31,256 nucleotides of DNA from JAWKTM01 sp041399085. GTDB taxonomy: Bacteria; Planctomycetota; Planctomycetia; Pirellulales; Pirellulaceae. The notes below the pieces were generated by a model. That model did no database searches. It saw only the letters and a program-made list of their open reading frames with translations, and had not been told where the DNA came from. The DNA is taken from the NCBI GenBank assembly GCA_041399085.1, contig JAWKTM010000076.1, positions 1 to 31,256 on the forward strand, given 5' to 3'. The translations under genes and the position numbers were made by a program. Positions within the stretch are counted from its first letter, which is position 1, and the number at the start of each line of letters is the position of its first letter. Shown here one piece after another: positions 1 through 8,124 of the stretch.

Positions 1-230
1 TGTGAACAAGTAGAACTGGCAAGAACGATAACCCCCACGCACAGACGGGTCAAGCAGTTTTTTGGGATCGTGGCAACGATGACTGACTCCTAATCGGGTG
101 TCGACAGGAACGTTGGCACGTCTGGCCAGCCGACTGCTGCCGGCTCGCGACATTCGTGTGTCGCACCGGTTGTCAGGTCGCTACACTGCCGGCGTGAATT
201 ATTGATCGCGTCCCGAATGGCTGGACCGCC
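1..230. other. leading intergenic sequence, no gene seen
   Basis: No open frame with coding character is visible here. The final 60 bases hold the leader of the DUF6268 gene. A TACACT at 182-187 could be a -10 box, but no convincing -35 box lies upstream of it. Confidence 0.4.
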
Positions 231-1241
231 ATGCAATCGCTGCTAGTTCAACTCGGTTGGATTTCGCTGGCTTTGTCCGCGGCGCTGTGCGTCGGCAGGG
301 CGGAGGCGGATCAGCCTCATCGACTGCCGCCGGTCGCTTGGACGACGGTTCCGGAGCCGGCGAACTTGCCGGAGATGGAGCTCGGCGGCTTGGTTACCGC
401 GTCTCCGAACGGGGGCGATGTCGATGCCATTTCGATCAGGCCGAATTTCGCCGAGCTGATGCGGCCGACCGTTAGCTTGGCCGCGGAATGGCAACCCGAG
501 GCTGGCGACGTGGGCATGATGTGGTCGCAAGCCACGCTGCAGATGCCGACTTATCCGATCTTTGGGCCGCCTCCGCCCATGATTAGCGGCGGACTTGGCT
601 ACTACCGAATCTCCGCGCCGGAGGCACTCGATCTGCCTTCTGAGCTGTATGACTATTCGCTGGGCGTGTCCTGGATTCGTCCGGTCAGCGAGACGTGGAC
701 GCTGCGCGTGATGGCCAGCACGGCATTGGCAACCGATGGGCACAACACGACGAATGATTCATGGCAGTTTCGTGGCGGGGTGTTTGCCATGTATCGGCCC
801 AATGCAGAATGGACCTGGATCATCGGAGCGTTGGCTTTGGGGCGGAATGACTTGCCCGTGGTTCCCGCCGTGGGAGCGATCTGGCAGCCCCAACCGCAGT
901 TGCGTTTCGATCTCACATTTCCGCGGCCGCGAGCCAATTATTTATTGGTGGATTATGGACCTCGTCAACAATGGGGTTATCTGGGGGCGGGATTCGAGGG
1001 CGGAACTTGGGGGATCGAGCGGGCGGGTGGATTGAACGATCAATTGACCTATCGCAACTGGCGCGTGTATCTCGGTTGGGAGTCGATCCCGACGCCGCCG
1101 CCGGGAATGCCGTTCGCGCGTGGCCGCAAGCTGGCGGTCGAGTTGGGATACATTTTCGCGCGGGAGTTCGAGTTTGAAAGCGGTAGCCCATCGCTCGGGA
1201 TCGACGACACGTTGATGCTGCGTGTGACGGCCGGATTCTGA
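231..1241 (+). CDS. DUF6268-type outer-membrane beta-barrel protein
   Basis: A 336-residue protein predicted to be exported and inserted in the outer membrane; its physiological role is unknown. Residues 1-26 look like a signal peptide with a hydrophobic core (ISLALSAALCV) and a likely cut after AEA. The remainder alternates polar and aromatic/hydrophobic residues as in barrel strands, and the chain ends in LMLRVTAGF with the terminal Phe typical of barrels. Blocks such as LRFDLTFPRPRANYLL, WGYLGAGFEGGTWGIE and LTYRNWRVYLGWE fit the DUF6268 family as I remember it from planctomycetes and verrucomicrobia. The ATG at 231 is the only start that keeps the whole signal peptide; its ribosome site is weak (GGA). 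It appears to be a single-gene unit, followed by a dispersed repeat. The family call is by recognition, not search. Confidence 0.85.
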   Translation: MQSLLVQLGWISLALSAALCVGRAEADQPHRLPPVAWTTVPEPANLPEMELGGLVTASPNGGDVDAISIRPNFAELMRPTVSLAAEWQPEAGDVGMMWSQATLQMPTYPIFGPPPPMISGGLGYYRISAPEALDLPSELYDYSLGVSWIRPVSETWTLRVMASTALATDGHNTTNDSWQFRGGVFAMYRPNAEWTWIIGALALGRNDLPVVPAVGAIWQPQPQLRFDLTFPRPRANYLLVDYGPRQQWGYLGAGFEGGTWGIERAGGLNDQLTYRNWRVYLGWESIPTPPPGMPFARGRKLAVELGYIFAREFEFESGSPSLGIDDTLMLRVTAGF

Positions 1242-1243
1242 GA

Positions 1244-1497
1244 GCCGAGCGGCAGATTAAGGCGACCGGCAGTTAAGGCGAGCGGCAGATGAGAATGTAC
1301 GCATTGGGACACTGGCAGCGTCCACCACGTAGCCAATGCTGCCAGCGTGGCCAATGCTGCCAGCATCGGTAGGTAAGAATTTCGCTGCCGATCGCCTAAA
1401 CGAGTACCAGCACGCGGCGCAAGCAAGTGAACTCGTCGATCCACTCGCTTGCGCGTCGTGCTCGTATTCGAGCATATTCTCATCTGCCGGTCGCCTA
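1244..1497. repeat. MITE-like dispersed palindromic element, copy 1
   Basis: This fills the 350-base gap before the next gene. The left end carries three direct copies of a 16-17 base motif (GGCGACCGGCAGTTAA and relatives at 1244-1260, 1261-1276 and 1277-1292). The right end carries the same motif inverted (ATTCTCATCTGCCGGTCGCC at 1477-1496), with a further degenerate inverted copy at about 1373-1398. Between them lies an imperfect palindrome (about 1405-1465) whose arms are AGCACGCGGCGCAAGCAAGTG and its near reverse complement. A 15-base motif GCCAATGCTGCCAGC is duplicated at about 1332-1361. A second, shorter copy is at 8009-8124. The element carries no protein gene, and short open frames through it are spurious. 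Confidence 0.8.
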
Positions 1498-1591
1498 AGA
1501 GACGCTCGTCGGTTGCACCTAGCGCCGCGTTGTGATGTAAGATGGCGAACTCTTCGGCCAAAGACATCTAACACTCGGCGGCGCGTGTTCC

Positions 1592-3097
1592 ATGACCTCT
1601 TTCGACGTTGACTCGTTGCGTGCGTGGATTAGTGGTTGGCGACAATCTTATGAAGCGGGCACATTGTTCCATTGTGAGGAGGCGTCGGCAGGCCACGGTG
1701 TCGCTTTGGGCGGCAATGAGGTTGTGTATCCACTGGCGGGCGAGGCCGCGATCTCGTTCGGTTGGCCACGGATGACGGCGGAGGCAATGCGGTGGTTGGG
1801 GCCGCGGTTGGTTGTCTGGCCTCGGGGAGTTATCCACGAGCGGCGCGTGGCGATTGTGAGTTCACGGCTAGGGCGCGAACTGGAATCGCAAGAGGATTGG
1901 TTTCGGCGGTTGCGAATGGCCTGTCAGCGTCTGGATCCCGCGACCGATGTATTGTTGATCGTTGAGGAAACAGCCGCTGCGCGGTTTGTCGAGCGAGCCG
2001 CTGAACTATTTGGCTTACGATGTTTGCGATTCGCCTTGCCGGATCCGCAGGAAATGGATTGGGAGGCGTGGCTGCGGCGGGTCGGCGACGCGACGGCGGA
2101 GCCAGGTAGATCGCCCGCCGCGCAGCTTTCGCCGCCACTGTGGGACAGCGGGAACGAAGATGAATCGCTCCCGCCCGTCGCGCGATTTCCGTTGCGGGAC
2201 CGGGTGCAAGTTGCGGCAGCCGATTCGCTGTTAGCTTTGCATGTCAGACGCGGCGGCCAATTACAGCAACTGTTATCCGCTCGGCTCGATAGTCGCCTGT
2301 GGCCCGCGGGCAGTGTGTTCGTGGCTTTGGGAACTCACCATGTGTCGCCTGCCGTGGCTAATGATCTCATGGATCGTGGCGCCGTGGGGTGGCTGGTGAT
2401 GGGACATGATTATGATGTGAGTGACGAGCTTCATGACGGTACCGAGCCCAAAAATGATGATGGGCCGGCGACGGCGATCTCACAATTCGTGGCCTCGACT
2501 CGGCAGTGGCCCTATCTCACGCATTGCACGCGTCGGCGCGACGGACCGTGGCCCGATCAGTCGGACGACGAGTTTCTGGATGATCTGTTGTTAGAGCGAC
2601 CGGAACGCGATCATTCGCCGCTGGCCGCGCTGACGCGCATCTTGGCCGAACAACGCATTATCGCTTCGAGCGCCGGTATTCGCGGCGGTTATCGGATCGT
2701 CAGTTTCACGGCCGCTCCGATCGCCGAGTTGGATTCGTTACGCGTGTTTCGGCCGCACCGCGCCCGGTGGGATTTCGAGCCTTATGGCATCTCGCTTCGC
2801 CGCGAATGGTTGCGAAGCGTGGGAGGTCGGCCGGTTGTTTACGGCGACGATTCCGTTTGGCGGGAGCTGCCGCCGGATCAACAGCCATTCTTCCAGAAGC
2901 GGTTTAGTCGCTCCGTGAAATCTTCGTCGGAGATCGATTGGTCGATCGAACAAGAGTGGCGACATGCTGGAGATGTGGATTTGTCCCAAGTGCCAGACGA
3001 TGCGGCTGTGGTATTTGTATCCACGGAATCGGAAGCCTCTCAATTACGTCCGATCAGCCGCTGGCCCGTGATCGTGCTACAGTCGGACGAGTCGTAG
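1592..3097 (+). CDS. uncharacterised 501-residue protein
   Basis: I do not recognise this protein with confidence. It has no signal peptide and no membrane segment, so it should be cytoplasmic. The N-terminal 150 residues contain strand-helix patterns (for example DVLLIVEETAAARFVERAAE). A central part (about 210-270) has HVRRGGQLQQLLSARLDS and hydrophobic strands. The C-terminal 110 residues hold a distinct block: FEPYGISLRREWL, GGRPVVYGDD, WSIEQEWRHAGDVDL and AAVVFVSTESEA. That order (YGI..R..WL, PV.YGDD, E.EWR..GD) recalls domains of the AbiGi/DUF2971 sort found in phage-defence and unknown proteins, but this is a weak memory-based resemblance. The start ATG at 1592 has no clear Shine-Dalgarno sequence. 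It stands alone between two palindromic repeats. Confidence 0.75.
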   Translation: MTSFDVDSLRAWISGWRQSYEAGTLFHCEEASAGHGVALGGNEVVYPLAGEAAISFGWPRMTAEAMRWLGPRLVVWPRGVIHERRVAIVSSRLGRELESQEDWFRRLRMACQRLDPATDVLLIVEETAAARFVERAAELFGLRCLRFALPDPQEMDWEAWLRRVGDATAEPGRSPAAQLSPPLWDSGNEDESLPPVARFPLRDRVQVAAADSLLALHVRRGGQLQQLLSARLDSRLWPAGSVFVALGTHHVSPAVANDLMDRGAVGWLVMGHDYDVSDELHDGTEPKNDDGPATAISQFVASTRQWPYLTHCTRRRDGPWPDQSDDEFLDDLLLERPERDHSPLAALTRILAEQRIIASSAGIRGGYRIVSFTAAPIAELDSLRVFRPHRARWDFEPYGISLRREWLRSVGGRPVVYGDDSVWRELPPDQQPFFQKRFSRSVKSSSEIDWSIEQEWRHAGDVDLSQVPDDAAVVFVSTESEASQLRPISRWPVIVLQSDES

Positions 3098-3168
3098 GGA
3101 GAATCTTCTGAATCGAGTGTGTGAGGCAAATTTCGTATCGTGTGAGAATGGGTTGTTGTGTCGCACGC

Positions 3169-3244
3169 AAGCGGCACGGCGCGAGCCGTCCGGTAAAGCG
3201 GAACCGGAGGTTGGCGAAACCGGAGGGCTTGCGCCCTGCCGCTT
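3169..3244. repeat. inverted pair of hairpin (REP-like) units between convergent genes
   Basis: Two 25-base arms, 3169-3193 and 3220-3244, are reverse complements with only three mismatches and a 26-base spacer. Each arm is itself a hairpin: ACGGC-GCGA-GCCGT on the left and AGGGC-TTGC-GCCCT on the right. The pair lies between the convergent stops at 3097 and 3257. It may act as a bidirectional transcript end, but there is no clean T-tract beyond GCTTTTG, so it is better described as a REP-type palindromic unit pair. Confidence 0.75.
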
Positions 3245-3256
3245 TTGTATGGATGG

Positions 3257-5638
3257 TTATTTGCCCAGGCACACGATCTCGTCGGGCGTGGCGATTAGCA
3301 GCTTATCGCCGGCGATCATTAGATTTCCGCCCGTGGCGGAGAGTTGAGTTAGATCCAGCATGTGAAGCTGTTGTGGATCCCAGCCTCGGTCGCCGTGCTT
3401 CGTTCGCTGGGCGAACACATAGATGCCATCGGTTGTGGGAAAATACACTTCGTCGCCGGCCAAGACGCCGCGACCGTACCCGCGGGGATCGGGGCGCGCG
3501 TAGCCTTCCACGTTGACGCCAGGCGGCGGAAACTGTCCAACGGGCCGACCCGTGTCGACATCGAACCAATAGAGATAATCGCCGCTGACAATTAAGTGTT
3601 CCTGGCCCACACCGAGCAAATGCACGGCGTCGACCGCGCGTTCGGATTCCGTGGCCCAAATCAACTGTCCACTCAAGGCATGCAAGGCAAAAATACGATT
3701 GCAATCGGTCGGCGCCGCGATTACCAAATCGCGATGCACGACACACGGATTGAGGTCGCGAAAGAAATGGCGATCCGAATCGTCGGGATCGAGCGTGCGA
3801 AAGCTGGCTCGGGGGTAACGCGTCACCCATTGCAAATCACCATTCTCGATATTCAGACAAGCGATCACTCCTAAATTGGTGTTCACATACAGTCGGTGAT
3901 GATCGCGACTTAGAAGCGTATGGGTGAGTTCGTCGCGCGTGCCGTGACCCAAGGAATCAGCCGCCACGATCAATGGTGATCGCCAGCGAATGGCGCCCGT
4001 TTTGGCTTCAAAACAAACCACATGCAATTTGGCATTCACATTATCGCGATGCCGCATGACGACGTAAATGAAAGCCGAATCAGCCAGCGGCGAACCTTCG
4101 AACTCCCAATTTCGCCACTCGGCGTCGGCCAATCGCAGGGGAAAACCGGGCAGCAAACGACCTTCGGCGGCCAAGTCGAGGCCAACCAGAAAGCTCCGTT
4201 GTTCTAGTAGGACTTCTTCCGGTTGAGCTCGTCCGGTAATGGGAGACCCCATCCGGGCATAGAGCCGGTCGCCGGATAGTGTGAGTGTGGAGCGGGGCAC
4301 TCCCACAAAATTGCCACGCATTGTCACGGCTTCGGCCGGTTCAACCTTCGTATCAAAGATTCCGGCTCGCATGGATTCGGCTGGCCAAGGTTGACCAGAA
4401 ACCAAGTCGAAGGCTCGCACGCGGGTAAACTCGTTTACAAACACCACACCGTTGCTGACGACCGGGTGGTATGGCAACAGCGCATCCGCACTTTCCGCGA
4501 CGCGCGGCCGCCCTTCGCCCACAATCTCACTTTCGGCAGTCAGCCGAGCCAAAGGGGCTCGCCACAACGGCCGGAGCTCCGTGCCCGCCGTGTCGCCAGC
4601 GACGCGGTTGCGGCGATCGTTGCCCGCGAACGTCGGCCACCACGGATCGGTTGGCAGCGGCGGCCAAGTCCGACTCTGTTCGAGCATCGCACTTAACAGG
4701 TCAAGGTAGAGCCCCTCGCGACCGCCGATCCGACCACGGGCTTCCGGCCACCAACGCCGCAGCAGTTCCAGCTCGACCGACGCACGGTCGGGCGAACTTT
4801 CGATGATCGACACCAGGACCAGGCGAGCCCACACGTCGGCCAAATTCAGATCGGTGTCGGGATAAATCAGCCGTTGCGGCGGAGCGGAAGCGGCGGCGTC
4901 CTCCGCCAGAAACGGACCATAACGATCGGCGTCGTTCAGATCGGCGCCTTTGAGCGCTGGCCACCACGGCCTGGCCGACGGAATGGGGATGGGCGGGTCG
5001 GCAAGCTCCGGCGTGTAGAAACGGGGGCTGATCCTCATCCAGCAATCGCGAGCTAGGGCGAAGTCGCCTTGTTCGAGGGCCAGTTCGCCCAGCGAATACA
5101 ACGCATCGTCGCCAAAGCTGCTGACGAACATCTCGCGAACGATGCGTGCGAGTTGGCTCGCATCGGCACCGGCACGAGCTTCCGTCAGCCACCGCTCGGC
5201 CAGCGGATCGACTCGCCGCCGATACAACGCCAGCGCCTCGGGAAACTCGCCATGCATACGTGCCAATCGCATTTGGCAGAAACGGCGGAGCGGCACGTAG
5301 CGAACGAAATCGCCCGGCTCATGACGCACTTGGCCGTCGGCGGCGATCATGCGATCGCCTTCGTTCTCCATCAACCGCCGTAGCGTCTCGACCGCTTCGT
5401 CCCATTGTTGATCGGCCAGGAACGCTTCGACCGTATCCAGGTGCGACCGTTCGGGGCCGCCGATATCGTCCAGTTGCACGTCGGCGGAAAGCGGCGCTTC
5501 GCCAACGGGAGGGAGCTGCGCCGTAACGTGGGAGGACGTGAAACCTGCGACGAGAGGCAATACGAATAGAATTGCACCGACAACCAGCGGTCGAGTTGCC
5601 CGCGGCTTCGGGCGTCGAGCGGCGGAGCGACCGTTCAC
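3257..5638 (-). CDS. exported PQQ-like (BamB-type) beta-propeller protein with helical N-terminal region
   Basis: A 793-residue protein, probably periplasmic. Residues about 17-41 are a signal/anchor segment (PLVVGAILFVLPLVAGF) after an Arg/Lys-rich start. Residues about 65-300 are helical and TPR-like (VEAFLADQQWDEAVETLRRL, LGELALEQGDFALARDCW). From about 355 to the end come repeated propeller blades of the G..YA.D..TG...W type: GVVFVNEFTRVRAFDLVSG, LYVNTNLGVIACLNIENGDL, RIFALHALSGQLIWATE, YLYWFDVDTGRPVGQF and DGIYVFAQR. No haem-binding CxxCH or dehydrogenase active site is visible, so it is a scaffold or binding protein rather than a quinoprotein enzyme. It starts with GTG at 5638, inside the stop of the upstream 59-residue gene (GTGA overlap), so the two are probably translationally coupled. 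Confidence 0.85.
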   Translation of the reverse strand: MNGRSAARRPKPRATRPLVVGAILFVLPLVAGFTSSHVTAQLPPVGEAPLSADVQLDDIGGPERSHLDTVEAFLADQQWDEAVETLRRLMENEGDRMIAADGQVRHEPGDFVRYVPLRRFCQMRLARMHGEFPEALALYRRRVDPLAERWLTEARAGADASQLARIVREMFVSSFGDDALYSLGELALEQGDFALARDCWMRISPRFYTPELADPPIPIPSARPWWPALKGADLNDADRYGPFLAEDAAASAPPQRLIYPDTDLNLADVWARLVLVSIIESSPDRASVELELLRRWWPEARGRIGGREGLYLDLLSAMLEQSRTWPPLPTDPWWPTFAGNDRRNRVAGDTAGTELRPLWRAPLARLTAESEIVGEGRPRVAESADALLPYHPVVSNGVVFVNEFTRVRAFDLVSGQPWPAESMRAGIFDTKVEPAEAVTMRGNFVGVPRSTLTLSGDRLYARMGSPITGRAQPEEVLLEQRSFLVGLDLAAEGRLLPGFPLRLADAEWRNWEFEGSPLADSAFIYVVMRHRDNVNAKLHVVCFEAKTGAIRWRSPLIVAADSLGHGTRDELTHTLLSRDHHRLYVNTNLGVIACLNIENGDLQWVTRYPRASFRTLDPDDSDRHFFRDLNPCVVHRDLVIAAPTDCNRIFALHALSGQLIWATESERAVDAVHLLGVGQEHLIVSGDYLYWFDVDTGRPVGQFPPPGVNVEGYARPDPRGYGRGVLAGDEVYFPTTDGIYVFAQRTKHGDRGWDPQQLHMLDLTQLSATGGNLMIAGDKLLIATPDEIVCLGK

Positions 5639-5814
5639 CGCGAATACCCTTCGACCATCCGACCAGCGCCAAAGATCGCAATGCCGAACACGAGCATGAT
5701 GACCATTTCGCTGAGGCCAATGGAGCGATCGAGGCCGCCTGTGATTTCCAAGAACATCGACAGGGGTAAGACGATTAGCCCGATCAATTGCATAAAACGT
5801 CCGATTGCTTTCAT
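5635..5814 (-). CDS. small inner-membrane protein, 59 residues
   Basis: This short gene encodes two hydrophobic segments, MQLIGLIVLPLSMFLEI (residues 8-24) and MVIMLVFGIAIFGAGRMV (37-54), joined by a polar loop, so it should be a two-span inner-membrane protein of unknown role. The ATG at 5814 is chosen because upstream codons in this frame lose hydrophobic and coding character and run into the divergent dehydratase gene. Its TGA stop overlaps the GTG start of the beta-propeller gene by the bases GTGA, which is the main support for the pair being one operon. The gap to the divergent dehydratase start is 195 bases and should contain both promoters, but none stands out. Confidence 0.7.
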   Translation of the reverse strand: MKAIGRFMQLIGLIVLPLSMFLEITGGLDRSIGLSEMVIMLVFGIAIFGAGRMVEGYSR

Positions 5815-6009
5815 GTGGCTATCGTAAGTGGCCGCCAATCGCCCGGCAACGGCCACACGAACCGGGTGTGGACAAGGCAAGTCGATACCATTCGGGCTTG
5901 GAACCGTGGGTAAGAAGGCAGCCTGGGTGCATGGGAACATTTTACGACCGGTGTTAATCTGGTCACGCGACAATTGCCGCCTTTCGTTCACGCGAGCTGG
6001 GAAAACACG

Positions 6010-8004
6010 ATGAATCCAAACACCGCCGATTGGCATGATTTGGTCGACTCCGATCAAGCCGACCTGTTCGATGTCCAGACGAATGCCGTGGGTCCAACCG
6101 GCAAGCTGCCGTTGTCCGACGAGATGCTGCGCGACTGGTCCAGCGGCGACTTGTTCGGCATGACACAGAACGCCGGGATGGGTTGGAAGCCCGAGGATTT
6201 GCTGGGTCCTCAATATCTGGTGCTGAGCACGCAAGGCGGCGTGCGAGCTCCCGACGGAACGCCGATCGCGCTCGGTTACCACACGGGGCATTGGGAAGTC
6301 GGTCTGTTAGTGGAAGCTGCCTCGCGCGAGATCAAAGCCTTCGGCGGCGTGCCGTTCGCGGCGTTTTGCAGCGACCCGTGCGACGGCCGCTCGCAAGGGA
6401 CGACCGGCATGTTCGATAGTCTGCCGTATCGCAACGACGCCGCCACCGTCTTGCGGCGACTGATTCGCAGCTTGCCCACGCGGCAAGGCGTGGTGGGCGT
6501 GGCGACGTGTGATAAGGGATTGCCCGCGATGATGATCGCCTTGGCCGGGATGAGCCAATTGCCGGGCGTGATTGTGCCGGGCGGAGTGACGTTGCCGCCG
6601 ACGCACGGGGAGGACGCGGGCAAAGTGCAGACGATCGGGGCTCGTTACGTCCACGGCGAAATCACGTTGGACGAAGCCTCGCTGGCCGGATGCGCGGCGT
6701 GTGCGACGCCCGGCGGTGGTTGTCAATTCTTGGGAACCGCGGCCACTTCCCAGGTGGTCGCCGAGGCGCTGGGCATGGCGTTGCCTCATTCGGCGCTGGC
6801 TCCCAGCGGCCAACCAATTTGGCGCGACGCGGCCGTCCGTTCGGCTCGGGCGGTGAAGCGAATGGCGGATCGCGGGTTGGCGCTGCGCGACGTGCTGACC
6901 GACGGTTCGCTGCGAAACGCAATGGCCGTCCATGCGGCTTGCGGCGGCTCGACAAATCTGTTGCTGCATATCCCGGCCGTGGCCTTCGCCGCCGGTTTGC
7001 GAAGACCGACCGTGGACGATTGGAACGCGCTGAATCGGCAAGTTCCGCGATTCGTCGACGTCCTGCCGAACGGACCGACCAATCATCCGACCGTGCGGTT
7101 GTTCTTGGCCGGCGGCGTGCCGGAAGTGATGCTGCATTTGCGGCGGTTGGGGCTGTTGGAACTGGATGTCTTGACCGCCACGGGGCGGCCGCTGGGCGAT
7201 GTGTTGGATTGGTGGGAGACTTCGCCGCGGCGCGAACGATTGCGAGCTTTGCTGCGCGAGCGAGACGGCGTCGATCCGGACGACGTGATCCTGCCGCCCG
7301 AGAAGGCTCGCGAACGCGGCTTGACCAGCACCGTTTGTTTTCCCATCGGCAATCTCTGCCCGGAAGGCTCGGTGATCAAAGCCACGGCGATTGATCCGGC
7401 GGTAGTCGACGCCGACGGCGTGTATCGCAAACGGGGACCCGCGCGGGTCTTCACCAGCGAGCGAGCGGCGATCGCGGCGATCAAGGGTCAGACGAATCCG
7501 CCGATTAAACCGGGCGATATCCTGGTGCTGCTGGGTCGCGGACCGTTGGGCAGCGGCATGGAAGAGACGTATCAGATCACGTCGGCCTTGAAGTTTCTGA
7601 AATGGGGTCGCGAAGTGGCCGTGGTCACCGACGCGAGGTTTAGCGGCGTGAGTACCGGGGCGTGTATTGGTCATGTGGGACCGGAGGCGCTCAGCGGCGG
7701 ACCGATCGGCAAAGTCCGCGACGGCGACTTGATTCAGATCGTGGTCGACCGCAATCAATTGACCGGCAGCGTGGATTTGGTGGGCGACGGCGAACGCGAG
7801 TTCACGCCCGCGGAAGGAGCCGCCGTGTTGGCCGCGCGAACTCCACGACCCGACCTCGCGCCCGATCCGCAGTTGCCCGACGATACGCGTCTCTGGGCCG
7901 CTTTGCAGCGAGCCGGCGGCGGCACCTGGGGCGGCTGCGTCTACGATGTCGACCGCATTGTGGCCGCGCTCGACGCGGGACTTAAACAACTGGACGGCGA
8001 GTAA
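6010..8004 (+). CDS. yjhG: YjhG/YagF-family sugar-acid dehydratase (D-xylonate dehydratase-like)
   Basis: A 664-residue member of the IlvD/Edd superfamily, which removes water from 2,3-dihydroxy acids to give 2-keto-3-deoxy acids. The sequence follows Escherichia coli YjhG almost block by block: SGDLFGMTQNAGMGW, SDPCDGR, GTTGMFDSLPYRNDA, RLIRSLP, HAACGGSTNLLLHIPA, GVPEVMLHLRRLGLL, MEETYQITSALKFLK, DARFSGVSTGACIGHVGPEA and PDPQLPDDTRLWA. Candidate iron-sulfur ligands are C124, C167 and one of C228/C231/C238. YjhG acts on D-xylonate in the oxidative (Dahms) xylose route; the substrate here is inferred. No kinase, aldolase or transporter of that route is adjacent. ATG 6010 is preferred over an in-frame TTG at 5974 because the family similarity starts after it and GGGA lies upstream. 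A dispersed repeat begins 4 bases after the stop. Confidence 0.93.
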   Translation: MNPNTADWHDLVDSDQADLFDVQTNAVGPTGKLPLSDEMLRDWSSGDLFGMTQNAGMGWKPEDLLGPQYLVLSTQGGVRAPDGTPIALGYHTGHWEVGLLVEAASREIKAFGGVPFAAFCSDPCDGRSQGTTGMFDSLPYRNDAATVLRRLIRSLPTRQGVVGVATCDKGLPAMMIALAGMSQLPGVIVPGGVTLPPTHGEDAGKVQTIGARYVHGEITLDEASLAGCAACATPGGGCQFLGTAATSQVVAEALGMALPHSALAPSGQPIWRDAAVRSARAVKRMADRGLALRDVLTDGSLRNAMAVHAACGGSTNLLLHIPAVAFAAGLRRPTVDDWNALNRQVPRFVDVLPNGPTNHPTVRLFLAGGVPEVMLHLRRLGLLELDVLTATGRPLGDVLDWWETSPRRERLRALLRERDGVDPDDVILPPEKARERGLTSTVCFPIGNLCPEGSVIKATAIDPAVVDADGVYRKRGPARVFTSERAAIAAIKGQTNPPIKPGDILVLLGRGPLGSGMEETYQITSALKFLKWGREVAVVTDARFSGVSTGACIGHVGPEALSGGPIGKVRDGDLIQIVVDRNQLTGSVDLVGDGEREFTPAEGAAVLAARTPRPDLAPDPQLPDDTRLWAALQRAGGGTWGGCVYDVDRIVAALDAGLKQLDGE

Positions 8005-8008
8005 CTTC

Positions 8009-8124
8009 GGCGAGCGGCAGATAATAGAATTAGAGCACGCGCCATAGGCAAGTGAGCTCGTAGACACACTCGCTCGCGCGTCGTGCTCGTATTTCGGTGA
8101 ATTCTTATCTGGCCGGTCGCCTTA
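8009..8124. repeat. MITE-like dispersed palindromic element, copy 2
   Basis: A 116-base shorter copy of the element at 1244-1497. The left terminus GGCGAGCGGCAGATAATAGA (8009-8028) faces an inverted right terminus ending in GGCCGGTCGCC (to 8121). Between them is an imperfect palindrome with arms GAGCACGCGCCATAGGCAAG and the near reverse complement of that at about 8068-8090. It starts 4 bases after the dehydratase stop. Its right terminus overlaps the end of the convergent hydrolase gene and supplies that frame's present TAA stop at 8105-8107. Confidence 0.8.

Noticed and set aside
1336..1611. Short open frames (peptides with SLACAS or NTSTTRKRV) in the repeats near 1.4 kb and 8.1 kb
   Set aside because: They read through the palindromic element on both strands and recur with it, so they are not genes.
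6307..8067. A 586-codon open frame antisense to the dehydratase gene
   Set aside because: It is a codon-bias shadow of the high-G+C dehydratase gene; its translation is rich in His, Arg and Gln with no domain, whereas the plus strand matches YjhG throughout.
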